Positions 46,482-57,800 of a DNA stretch of 64,000 nt are shown here, piece by piece; position 1 is the first letter of the stretch; every line of letters begins with the position of its first letter. Made by a program: the position numbers and the translations under genes. Source of the stretch: Apiotrichum sp. Y4204. Its lineage: Eukaryota; Basidiomycota; Tremellomycetes; Trichosporonales; Trichosporonaceae. The notes under the pieces were generated by a model. The model did no database searches. It was not told where the DNA came from and saw nothing but the letters and a program-made list of their open reading frames with translations. The stretch covers positions 124,001 through 188,000 of the forward strand of contig JAMYHL010000015.1 of the NCBI GenBank assembly GCA_025531455.1. The letters run 5' to 3'.

Positions 46482-48013
46482 CTAGAGATTGCTAACCAGA
46501 TGGATAGCGTGCGCGCCGAGGGCCCATTGGCGCATGAGCTGTCCAGCAATGGCCGTCTCGGGGGGCATGCGGGTAAACGACGCGTAGGGGTCGACGACGT
46601 GCTCGCACGCTATGCCGTCGACATCGAGCTTGCCCTTTGACGACTTGTCGAGCTGCTTAAAGTCGCCCTTTGAAAAGTGGCTGCCGGCCTTGGTCGTTGC
46701 CATGCGCGCGACCACTTCGCGCGGGTACCACTCTGCGTGCTCGAGCTCGTTGTCCAGGTCAAGACGGATCTTTTGGCCCTCGCGCGCGCGGCCAAAGCAC
46801 CCCACCATCAGGCTCGAGGGGTACGGCCATGGCTGGGACGACGAGTAGGATACCGGCCCGACCTCGATGCCCGCCTCTTCCAGGACCTCGCGGCGGACTG
46901 CCTCCTCGAATGACTCTCCGGGCTCGATGAATCCCGCCAGACAGGAGTAGAAGCCTGTATCCTGTTAGATAGTGGTCCGAGAATGAAACACACTTCAGAC
47001 TCACCTTTCGGCCAACCCTTCTGCCTGCCAAGCAGCATCTTGTCACCCGTGGGGTCAAGAATCCCCATAATGATGACCTGACGTCAGCTGCAGCCGTCAT
47101 CTCATCCAGCTTACGGGGTCAGTACGCGGGTAGCAAAAGTTGTGAAGGCCCGTCGTGGAGAAGCACGGCTTCTTGCCGGGGACGGGTTCGATCGCGGTGA
47201 TGCACGCGCGTTTCCACCCGGCCCAAAGCGAATACGTCTTGGAGCCACAAGCCTGGCAGTAGTGATGGCGCCCGTTCCAGTCAATGAGCGGCCGCGCGGA
47301 CGCGAAGACGCCCGCCTCCCACGGCGACATGAGGGCCGCGCTCGCGCGCGACTCGCCCCATTCGCCGTTTACTGCTGCCGTGTCAAAGCCGAGGTTGGTC
47401 GCGTCGAGGGCGAAATACGGCACGCCGGTGGGATTGTTCAGGTCCTCGCTCTTCGCCACGTCGCGCTCATCTACGCCGACAAACACCAGGCCCGGGAGCG
47501 TGTTTGGTAGACGCACGCTCTCCCACACCTTCTTTGCGCGGTTGTCAGTGACCTCTGGCGGGGCGGTGCCGAACTGGCCGCCGAGGTACGCCTCAACTTG
47601 GGGGTACGTGAGGAAGAGGATGCGGCTGTTATCCCCCGTTGACATGAGGGGGTTGCCCTTGCTGGATCGTCAGGCCGCGTAGGGTGGATTACTCACCGGA
47701 AGAGCAGGAACTTTGCGTTGGGGAGAAACCCGTTCAGCTTCTCCGCATCGTTGCGCATAAAGGAGAGACGGTTGAGCGGCGGCTGGCCCGAGTAGAAGCT
47801 GCATCATCAGTTGATGTTTGGAGGAATCGCGTACTTTACAATATCGCGCTGCATGATGAATGTGCGGCGCTGGGTTTCAAACGCGAGGCGTGGGTGGGCG
47901 TAGCGTGGAACGGAAACGGCGGATGGAACAATGCGAGCAACTGCTGGACGTGTAAGACGAAGACCGCGGGTGAGAGATAGGGATGTGCGCGCAATGCCGT
48001 CCAAGAAAGACAT
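46482..48013 (-). CDS. NPY1: NADH pyrophosphatase (Nudix hydrolase), Npy1/NUDT12-13 type
   Basis: Five exons (47835-48013, 47697-47798, 47115-47661, 47005-47077, 46482-46954) give 457 residues. The first 53 residues (MSFLDGIARTSLSLTRGLRL and on to QRRTF) are Arg/Ser/Leu-rich with one acidic residue near each end, a typical mitochondrial presequence. NFYSGQPPLNRLSFMR starts the Nudix N-terminal domain. A zinc ribbon follows (HHYCQACGSKTYSLWAGWKR, then AC and FCYPR). The Nudix box runs from Gly308 to Ile330 with GESFEEAVRREVLEEAGI, and matches G-x5-E-x7-RE-U-x-EE-x-G-U. SQPWPYPSSLM, typical of this subfamily, follows. The enzyme should cleave NADH or deNADding substrates to nicotinamide mononucleotide and AMP. 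A second in-frame Met at residue 54 would give a form without presequence. The C-terminal SNL is only a weak peroxisome-signal look-alike. The gene shares a 676-base divergent promoter region with the SNF2 gene. Confidence 0.9.
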
Positions 48014-48689
48014 GCAGATGCAGACTTTAGAAGGGAATCGGATGCTGCGATGGTCGAGGATTGATGACAAACCCACCACCCTCGTCGGTCATCTGGTCAG
48101 CCGGCATGGTTGATCTCTCTGGGGTTGCACGGGCCCCACTTGTCCACAGGAGAGGGATGGCCGCCGGTTACTTGGACTCCAACTGGCATGTCGGAGATGG
48201 CCACCTCTCTGCTACATTCTCGGCCTCTCGGACTACACCGTCAAATGACATGTCGTTGTCGTCAAGACGGATGTACATTAGAGTGGATATCCTGGAGCGA
48301 TAACAAAAAAGCAGGCAAGATGCCAAAAATGAAGATGTTCTTGTGGTCGTGTGTTTAGCTTCTAGAAGCAGGATCGCCGGGATTGACGTGATCCGAGCTC
48401 CATCCCGGTCTTGCTTCTCCCCGATCTTCGATATCTATCCCATTTCCCATCTCACAATGTCTTGTCTGCATCCGTTAATCATCGGTTGTGATCCAGTTTC
48501 AAGTGGCAAAGTGGAGGTCTTCACCCAGGCACGGCACGCGGCAGCGATTTCATCTCCACCCACCTGAGATGTTGTTGCCAGTCAAAGAGGTAACATCATG
48601 GCCACGAGCGTAAACGTTCCTACCATCTCTCATCCTTTTACTTTCTTCGTTTCGTGCATCCACGCATCCATGGCCGCCCTCGTCCTGAC
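48014..48689. promoter_or_regulatory. divergent promoter region of NPY1 and the SNF2 gene
   Basis: This 676-base gap separates the start codons of two oppositely directed genes, so both promoters must be here. I recognise no specific binding site. A pyrimidine-rich patch near 48620-48660 precedes the SNF2 start. Confidence 0.5.
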
Positions 48690-48711
48690 ATGGATCGATT
48701 CATACAGCTAG
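48670..48711 (+). promoter_or_regulatory. upstream ORF overlapping the SNF2 start codon
   Basis: ATG at 48670, in the good context TCCATGG, opens a 13-codon frame that stops at 48709-48711, past the main start at 48690 and in another frame. If the transcript starts upstream, ribosomes using this AUG would bypass the SNF2 start, so it could repress translation. If transcription starts between 48671 and 48690 it has no effect. Confidence 0.4.
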
Positions 48712-51700
48712 GGGTCGTCTCCCTGCGGCTGAGCGGGGCTGCACCGACTCTCGCCACCGAGGAGACTGGGTGGGTGCCGATATCGGCGGAAGTCATCGAC
48801 GCCCTTGGACAGCCGGAACTCTGGGCACCTGAGCCGGACGAAAGACTTGACGTTATCCGCGAAGCGTGCGACTTGGCCTCTGGGGAGGATTCAGAGCTGC
48901 GATTGTGGACCCGGAGACAGGATGATTCCGTCCTTGTTCGTGTTGGAGTTCAACCCAGCGACGGCGTCGCGTGGCGGCCGAAGGGAAAGCGCGTCAAGCT
49001 AGTAAGGCGGCTGTTTGACCTTCTCGAGAAGGATTTCGATGGAGAGGGAGGAGGCAGAATGCTACGAGACTCGGTCAGTTACGCCTTGCATTGTTGAATT
49101 GCGGCTAATTTATCCAGACAGACGAGAAGAGCACGGGGATGCAGGACCTGTACGCGCTCATCGACTCGCCACCCGAGCCGCGATTTGAGCCCGGCGAGTT
49201 TCTTGGCGACCACGAGATGTTCACTGCCTTGGCCAACTACGACAACGTTCCGGGCGTCAACACGCTGATGTACAAGTACCAGATTGTGAGCTGGAGATGC
49301 AGAAGTAAGTGCTAACTCTCAGCGCTCAGTTGCTCGCATGCTGCAAATGGAGTGTCAGCCAGGGACACTCCTCAGTCCGCAATACACGCCCTTTACCGAT
49401 ATCGAGACTGGGGAGCCGTACTATGTGGATCTCAAGGACATGCGGTTCGTCCGATATCCAGAGCGATTCCCGCTTCCGCAGGGCGGAATTTTGTGCGAAC
49501 AGATGGGTGTGGGAAAGACGTTGATGTGCCTCGCTCTCGTCCTTGCATCTCGGCACCAGCCCACGCGACCGCCAAAGGGAGCAGTCGACATATCAGCCGT
49601 GTACACCGATGTTGCGCTGCGAGAGTACTCGACCGCATCTGCTGCCGCTATGCGCGATGGTATAGGCATCTCCCACGAGAACGCAACGGGCACGCCGTCA
49701 CTCGCGTCCATGTGTGCCGACCTGATCACGCTCCACAATCCCGGGGCGGCGGACACTCTACAACTACCCGTCAGTCCGTCAAGTCAGGAGCTCCTCAACA
49801 ACCGCGTGTGCCTGTACTACCGTTTCCCTCCTCCGCCGCGGTTACCCCGCTACGCGAAGATTCGGGCCGAGATACCCCCCGAGCGGTGGATACTAGCCCA
49901 GACAACCATCATTGTTGTTCCCCAGATCCTGGTTGACCAGTGGCTCTCCGAAGCCGAGACGCATCTTGCCGAGGGAGCGTTAAAGATTTACACATTGGTA
50001 AAAGTTGGGAAAAAGGTACCGCAATTGTTACCTGTCGAACAACTTGTTCGTTACGATGTGAGTATTCCTTGAAGAGGGCCGAGAGGGCCCGGGCGATCCT
50101 CGTCTGCGCGAGAAAATTGTACGTTGCTAATCTTTAGGTCATATTGTTAAGCGTAGAGCGTGCGTCGCAAGATCCGCACGATCACTGACTTGACAGAATG
50201 GAAAAAGGAAGCAAAGAGAGACGAAATAGGCCAGTACGACACTGAGCTTATGAAGGCACGGTGGAAGCGGCTCATTTTGGGTTTGTTGCAGTCGGAGACG
50301 CCTGCTGACTCTCAGACGAGGGCAGCAACGCCTACAACCTCGCCAGTCTGAGCACGAGTTTAGCCAAGGCTATGAGTGTTGAACGCCGATGGATCGTAAG
50401 CGGAAGTGAGTTGCTATCTACCGTCCTGAACTCATATTGCAGCTCCTGGGCGACATTTAAAGCAAGGTACGGAAGACGCGGAGCGGTCGTTTCTCCAGTT
50501 CAATCCCTCGGCCAGTTCCCGCAAAATAAACCCATGGGGAAACAAGGACTTCGAGGACGTTGTGCGGATTGGCAAGATGCTCCAGGGCTTCTTGTCCGCA
50601 GACCTCTTCCAGCACGACGACTTTCTCCGCTTTGTCACCAAGCCGCTGCGACACGGAGGAGGTCACACGAACGGGCCGGAAGTCGGCTCGGTCAACCGTA
50701 TCCGTGAGATCATGTCTGCGACGATGGTAAAGCACCGGCCTGGCGTTATTAACGAAGAAACCCACGTGCCGCCTTTGAGTCTGTCTGTTCAGCTAGTGCA
50801 TTTCACGCACTGGCAGCAGCTGACATACAACGCCCTTACCGCGCTCGTCGTCAGTAATGTCTACACGAGTGAGTCGCAGTCGTCACTGAGTCTGACCTCC
50901 AGGTAACTTTGAGGATCAAGACTACTTTCTCCACCCGCGCAACACCGAGGCCTTCAACCAGGTGGTGACCAATCTCCATCTTGCGTGTCTCTGGTTCTCA
51001 TCCGCAACGATGGACCTCGAGGGCGCCATCACCCGTAACAACACCTTTTTGGAACGCAAGCGACCATCAAAGGAGCATTGTGATGCGGTGCGGGAGGCCA
51101 ACGCGCACATGCAAAGGGCACTCGACTCTCCAGGATGGGCAGAGTGGATGCGCAACGAAACCGTCTCCGTGCCCTACGAGGCGGACATGTTCCCGCCGGC
51201 TATTCTTGATGCGTGGTCTGAGGCGGCAGATAGCCAAGTCCCCGTCATAGACGCCATGGCGCTCAAACTCCTCCGCGATCTCAACGAGCACGGCACGTCG
51301 TTGGCAGAGATCATACGGATTGGATGGGAGGAACGCGCATTTCACCCGCAGTGCAAGAAGCTCCTGCAGATAATGGAACGTGAGGCGAAGGCCTGGGAGG
51401 AGGGGAAGAAAACTAAGAGCGCGGCGCCGGACCTCAGTCACCATCGCCTTGACAGGGGCGCGGCAGCGGACATACCCAAGATCCCTAAGCTTCCCAACAA
51501 GAAGGAGGTGAAGAAAAAGACCCCAAAGGCCAAGGCCGTTGCAGCCCTAATCGAGAAAACTGAGCACCTCACCCACTTTGATTCCAGTGCACCACGACCG
51601 CTCCCAGCCATTATTCGCTCATCAAGCCACTCGACCAAGATCAACTTTGTCGTGCGCACCATCCTCAGTTCACCAATCACGGACAAGTTTGTGGTCTTTG

Positions 51701-52569
51701 GCGTATACGACGAAATTGCCCATGTGCAAGAGGCACTGACTCTAGTTGGGGTGCAGTCGTTAGTTGATCAGCTTCATCCCACCAACTGACACCAGGGTGT
51801 ACGTCGTGCGCGCCATGAGCGGGATCGAAAGGAACCGTGCGATTCAGGACTTTGCCCATCACCTCAACCGCGTCATCTTCCTCGACCACAAGATTGCTGC
51901 CCGTGGCCTGACGCTTGTGCTGGCCAAGCGCATGATATTCCTGTCTCCTATCTGGAATTTGGACACACAGGCCCAGGCCATTAAGGTGAGCCGTGGGGAC
52001 GTCGGAGCCCCAGACGGAGAGAGAATTGCTAACGGCTTCAGCGCATCCATCGCATCGGCCAAACGCGTCCCACGCATGTCGACATTCTCGTTACGGAAGG
52101 AACATTTGAGGAGGACATTATCCGGCGCGAAGCGTCAATGCGCTCGGTGGCATTGGAGGAGAGCTACAAACGTTCTCTAATCGAGGTTCGTGTCTCATGT
52201 CAGAGTCTGGTAGCTCACACGTTTCAGAATCCACGCTTCGTGTATTCAGAGGACACGGACCCTGCTCCCTTCCCCATTCGACTCGTGCCATTCGGCTCCA
52301 ATTTGAACGCACACGAGAACGAAGAGTATGAGCGATTAAGTGCAGCGGTCATCCCCCCATCGGCCAACGCCAGTATGGCCACTACTCCAATCGTCACTCC
52401 GGGTTCACCGCAGGACGTGGGTGTGAGAATCGATCCGGTTTCGACCACAGACACAAAGCGGTCATTCGAGCATGGGAAGACAGCCACTTCTGCAGATCTG
52501 CAACCTACACCAGTTACCGAGGGGCAAAACGAGTCCCGGCCGAAGAAGCGTGCGCGCTTTGCCGACTGA
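48690..52569 (+). CDS. SNF2-family DNA-dependent ATPase without RING finger
   Basis: Eleven exons (48690-49073, 49118-49285, 49323-50057, 50138-50159, 50197-50280, 50316-50405, 50443-50868, 50903-51758, 51796-51985, 52042-52185, 52228-52569) give 1146 residues. The N-terminal SNF2 lobe starts at YKYQIRSVARML and has Walker A EQMGVGKT (Lys249). QTTIIVVPQILVDQW and a motif II of DEGS (465-468) follow, then WIVSGTP. The C-terminal helicase lobe has DKFVVFGVYDE, GLTLVLAKRMIFLSPIWNLD and QAIKRIHRIGQTRPTHV (motif VI, about 983-999). A long charged segment with a basic patch (NKKEVKKKTPKAKA) separates the lobes. The protein ends in a basic, nuclear-signal-like RPKKRARFAD. It should move on or remodel DNA or nucleosomes in the nucleus. 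It lacks the RING finger of Rad5 and SHPRH/Irc20 relatives, and the closest subfamily is unclear to me. One exon is only 22 bases. Confidence 0.88.
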
Positions 52570-52837
52570 GTGCGAGACCGAGTGGGCTCTGCACACTGCA
52601 ATGCGACAGATTCCCATACACGAGCCACCGAGGGATTTGTTGTCGCCGTCAGAGCGCGAGCAATGCCCATTGTGGACAGCGTCGACCATCGTGTCTTCCC
52701 TGCCTGTTCCGTCGACGCTGTCTTGTGCGGGCCATACTTAATCCGCCTTCCTTCACCATCTCCTACTGTCTCCACCTTATCATCTGTTGTTCACCGTATC
52801 GCTGTAACTCAAACTTCTCGAACCGAATCTCCTCAAC

Positions 52838-53077
52838 ATGCCTCCCAAGAAGCCTGAGAACAAGCCCAAGGAGGGTGCCAAGGGTGGTGGAAAGTGAGCT
52901 GCCTCGTGTATAGCAAGCAGCTGACAAACAGGGCCACGGGTGGCAAAGACGCAAAGGTGGACGCGCCGCGTTCCGTTTGTTGTTGCTAATGAACAGGCCG
53001 CTGGCGGGAATGGCGCTGGTGGTGCGAAGGGCGGCAAGCCAGCTGCTGGCGGAGCGAAGAAGGATGCCAAGAAGTGA
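52838..53077 (+). CDS. 53-residue Lys/Gly/Ala-rich basic mini-protein
   Basis: Three exons (52838-52893, 52932-52956, 52997-53077) give 53 residues starting MPPKKPENKPKEGAKGGGK and ending GGAKKDAKK. Both introns (38 and 40 bases) have proper CTGAC or CTAAT branch sites before CAG. Only the spliced product stays open, since unspliced reading stops at once after each exon. The composition is almost wholly Lys, Gly, Ala and Pro, so it should be disordered and bind nucleic acid or acidic partners. The first residues resemble the basic tail of parvulin-type prolyl isomerases (PIN4/Par14) and of some ribosomal proteins, but no such domain follows. I do not recognise a family. It lies 268 bases after the SNF2 gene on the same strand, with a pyrimidine-rich leader just before the start. 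Confidence 0.6.
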
Positions 53078-54866
53078 TCAACCGATCGAGTCGCTAGTCT
53101 ACTCATCCCGGCGACATGTCGCTTTCTGTAAGTTGCCACATGTCGCCGTGTTCGACACGCCTTCACGTTCCACGTTTCCCTGCTGATCTGCTGACATGCG
53201 TAGGATATAGGATACCGTATCGCACGCCACGTATCGCCCGCCCCAAACCCACCGTTTCCGAATCTGTGTAGAATTTAAATGTGTCTGCATGCGTTCCCAG
53301 CGCCCATAGCGCTCAACCGTGCGCGTTTATGAAGTGCGTAAAAAACCATCGTGCAGTCTGTTGCTCCCGAGATCCTTGTTTCGAAAAGGGTGGTGGACGT
53401 GTCGAAGGTGTCTAATGGCACTTGTGCGCGACATTGCCCAATTCCCCAGATTGGACAGTATCGACCGGGTCCCCGCAACGCCAAGAGACCAAGAAGGTAT
53501 GCAGATGGGACGGATATGGGCCCCGATGCCAGGTTTCAATCGGGCGCCGCAGCGCCACACGTCGCTACGCCTCGCAACTGTCGAACACAACGCCTGCAAA
53601 CGCCACTGCCACCAACCCTGCTCCCTTTCGATCTCTGGCCTTTGCAATCTCTGCACCTTCGGACCTTGGACCTTGGAACTGGGCGTATAAATAAGTGCCA
53701 AAACAGCTCTAGCCGCGACATGGCGCTCGAATCTTAAATCACATTTCTGTCGCCTCCTTCGAGATCGGTCTCGCGGGTCTCGAGATCCTGTTGGTTTGTC
53801 CACCATGTTGTTCCTCCCTTGAGCCACATTTGCGCTCGGTCCTCGACGGCACCGTGCGCTGCCTTCCGACCCTCTCGATATCTGCATCTCAGAACCAGAA
53901 CCAAACCTACCTCTTTTTTTCTGCCGTTTTGAGGAATGACTTCGGCCAAGTGCATACCTCTTGTGCCCATTCCCACGGACACTCTGGGGGATTGAGACAT
54001 ATTCCTGCATTCCGGTATAGGAATCTCCCTCGGGCGACCATCCGCGCAATCCCAGGGTAAAAGGAACCAGTGACCCCGGTCAACGAGGGACGGGCGGCGC
54101 TTCTGATCGATCCGATCCCCGTCCGCCATCCAACCTTCTTCCTGTTGAGGCATGTCTCCACCGCGAACACATTGTGCACACATATCCCCGTGGCCCGTAT
54201 TGCAAGGCGGCACAAGGCCCAGCATCCCAAGATCACAGGATCACAAGGCCTCGCTCCCCCGGACCCGTAAGCCACGCCACCGGCCACCGGGCGTTCGCTC
54301 GGATCGCTTGGCGGCGTCGAGCGTCCATCTCTTTTCTGCCAAGCAGTCGCAGAAGCGCGAGGCGCGATGGCTTGTGGTGGACACATTGCGCATCGGAGAC
54401 AGACACGCGACCCCCCCGCGAGAGAGAAAAAGAGGCGAGATCGGTAGCGAGACACGGACGGCAGCTGTCGCGGCTGAAATGGACGTGGAACGAGGTGCAA
54501 CCCCGCCTGACACTCGGTGTTGGTGCCGGCCCGAGCGCCCGACGCAGTTCTGGACGAGTGCTGGATGTTGCTTGCTATCTCCCCCGATGCCTATCCGTGA
54601 TCCGCCCCCACCTCCCTCCTTGATCCCTTGTTGAGAGATGTTGGTGCTGTCCTTGTACGTGTCTTGTCCCTGTCTCTGCGCTGGCAGCGTCGCCACACAT
54701 CGCCTGCGTCAAAGCACAAGTAAGGCCAGCAGACTTGCATCTTCTCACCAGCAGCAACAACGCAAGAGCAGACACTCGACGCATCTGACCATTCTTCACA
54801 CTTCCGAGAACACCTCCATTGCCCCTAACAAAGTGACCCAGAGAGCCGCTTTGCCGGCACACCGAC
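53078..54866. other. intergenic region upstream of the histidine kinase
   Basis: This 1.8-kb stretch holds the 3' region of the mini-protein and the promoter of the kinase gene. Open frames on both strands (53327-54049 minus, 54152-54634 plus) show no domain and no phased exons. I see no gene in it. Confidence 0.5.
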
Positions 54867-57800
54867 ATGTCCAGCGACGATCCACATCTGACGGACTTTG
54901 TCAAGGTGGGTGCGATGCTCGGTGTTCGAAGGCGGATCTGCACACGGCTATCGCACGGACAGAGAGACTTACAGCAGGTATATCCCTACCCAGCGGCGAT
55001 CATCCGACTATGGGACCAGAGCCGGCCACCACTTGGCGCGGCAACGGCGCCGAGATCGCGATCCAGGAGCACGCTCGTCACCGAGTATGTCAACACACCA
55101 TGGACGCAGGCACTTGGGGGTGGCAAACTTGACTTGGCGACAGACCGGGCGTTACACGCCTGGCTCGAGGACGACACGACGAGGGGGCTTCCATTCGTCC
55201 TCGGCGGAAAAGCTGTGCATTTGACGAAGACGGCGCTCCGGGCCGGTCGCTATGTTGTCACGAGCGCAACGCCGCCCAGCCCGAGTCCACCCCATCAGTG
55301 TCATTGCGAGAGTACCGCCCTCGAGACACCTCCGCTGGAAGACGTTGAACATGTCCCTAGTAGTCTGACGGACGTGGTGCGCCCTCCCAAGATCCTGAGA
55401 GGACTCTCCTTTCCCTTGCCACACACGATTTCCCCAGAATGTGAGGCGCTATTCATGGCCACAGACTGGGCGGCCACATCCCTAGGACCAGTCGAGACGT
55501 GGCCTACCGCGGCCCTTACTGCCCTGCGCGGCATGTTCAGCGCACCCCGCATCTACAGTATCTACCTGGGCGACGAGCTCGTTGGGATCTAGTGCGTAGG
55601 ACCCTCATATCCCCTGCTGACGCTAGCAACGACGCATACGCCAGATCATCATATCACCACCCCCGGCTATTCGGCAAGCCCTCGCGCGATCTCGGCCCGC
55701 AGCTCTGGACCGGCCACGCAAAGCGCTCCGAGATCGCCCTGACGGGAAAGACTGTGTCTGAGAAACACGCGCTGCTCGAGTACAAGCCGGACGAGAGGGG
55801 CCGCCTCATTGAAATGTACTTTGACTGGGCGTATTATCCGATCTACGATCGCGACCAGGATCGCCATGTCGGGTTAATGTGTCCCGCAGAGGATACCACC
55901 GCCGATGTGCTCACTGAGCGGCGCTTCAAGACGACGCGAAACCTCATCCAGAATATTGGGCCAGCACGCACCACGAGCGACTTTTTCCAGCGCGTCGCGC
56001 GCTCCGTCGAGAGTAACCCTGCCGATGTGCCGTTTGTTCTCTGCTACCGCGTCTCCGCGCCAGATCCCACCAGCCCTCGTGCCAACGTGGAGCTGGTGCT
56101 CGAAGCCGCGGTAGGCGTACCGGCAAACCACCCCGGAGCCCCGTCGCGGGTTGACGTCGACATCATGTTAACGGCACCGCCATCGGACAGGGGCGGCGCG
56201 TCGCACGCCTTCGTGACCAGCCATGAACGCGAGCAGTGGCCCTTTGACCTCGCGTTGTCCACCGGGCTGTGCGTTGCGGTTGACGACTGCTCATCCATCG
56301 TGAAGGAATTCGACTTGAGGAAGTGGGATGAGCTGCCTGACCGTGCTGTTCTTCTACCTCTGCTCACCAATTGCGATGATGGCGACATCAGACATGACAG
56401 CGGGAGCACCCTCGCCGGTCTACTGGTTGTCGGCGTTAATGTTCGCAGGCCCCTTGATGCCGAGTACACTGAGTGGTTCCGCACCCTGCGCGGTCTCATT
56501 GGCTCCTCACTCGGTGCTGTCCGCGCGCTCGAGGAGGAGACTACACGACGGCTGGATCGCGAGCGGCTCGTGCGAGCCAGGACAAACCTTGTCCAAGGCG
56601 CCGCTCACGGCTTCCGTCCCCCCTTGACACTGATCGCGGGACCTCTCGATGAAGTCCTCCAAACAGCACTTACGCCAATACAGAAGAAACAACTGCGCGT
56701 CGCCCAACGCAACGTCTGGAGGCTGCAGCAGCTCGTCGATCTCCTGCTCGACGTCTCGAGGATAGAATGCGGACACATGCAGCCCCGTTTCGTAGCTGGT
56801 GACCTGGGGCCGTTCGTAACCGAGCTCGTCCAGATGTTCCGTCCTGCAGCAACCATCCGCAACGTGTCGCTTGTATGGGACATTGAGCAGACGAGCGAAC
56901 CCGTCTGCTTTGACCCCCCACTGCTGGAAACGGCCGTGAGCAACCTGCTCACCCAGGCCCTGCAGGTCACCGCGGTGGGGACGGTCACCGTTCGTCTGCG
57001 GTACGAGACGCGCGACGACGAGCGGTGGGCGGTAATAAGCATCGAGGACACAGGGCCTGGCGTCCCCGACTCGTTTGCCCGTGTCCTCTCGCAGGGAATC
57101 TACAGTCTCGATCTCGCGGATACCAAGGCGGAGCTGTCGCTTGCGCTTGCGCAGGAGATTGTTCGGCTCCACGACGGCGAATTGTCGGTGGAGGGCGTCA
57201 CGTCTGATGAGATGCGGTTTTCTCTACCGGGAGAGCCGGAGATTGTACACACCACGGCGATGCGCGGGTCGACGTTTACAGCAAGCTTCCCGGCCCATCA
57301 CGAGACGTACATTACCAAGCAGTCTTCGGATCCAATCGTCCTCGGAGGCTATGGCGAGCGAGCGGCAAAGGGAGCTCTTGACTGCATCAGCTTGGAGGAC
57401 GACGAAACGGCCAACTCTACGATTTGCAGCGGCAGCGGTGGCACCACCGGAAAGTCGTCTGGAGGATGGGCCGACACGCTCCTGTTTGAGCATTCAGACA
57501 CTCTTCTCGTTGTTGACAGCAACTCGGAGATACGCAGCTACGTGCGTGCCCTGTTCGCGCCGTTCTGCAGGGTCATCGAGGCGTCCGACGGCCACGAAGC
57601 ACTGTCCCTCGCAACCGTGCCGGACAAAAAGTTCCGGCCGCACCTCGTCCTCTCAGATCTCTTCCTCGTCAAGATGGACGGACACGACCTGCTGGCCGCC
57701 CTGCGCGCCAACGACCTCACCTCCAGCATTCCCTTTGTCTTTCTCTCCACATGCACAAACGAAGAGTCCCCAGCGACGGCGATCGTCGCCGGCGCCGACG

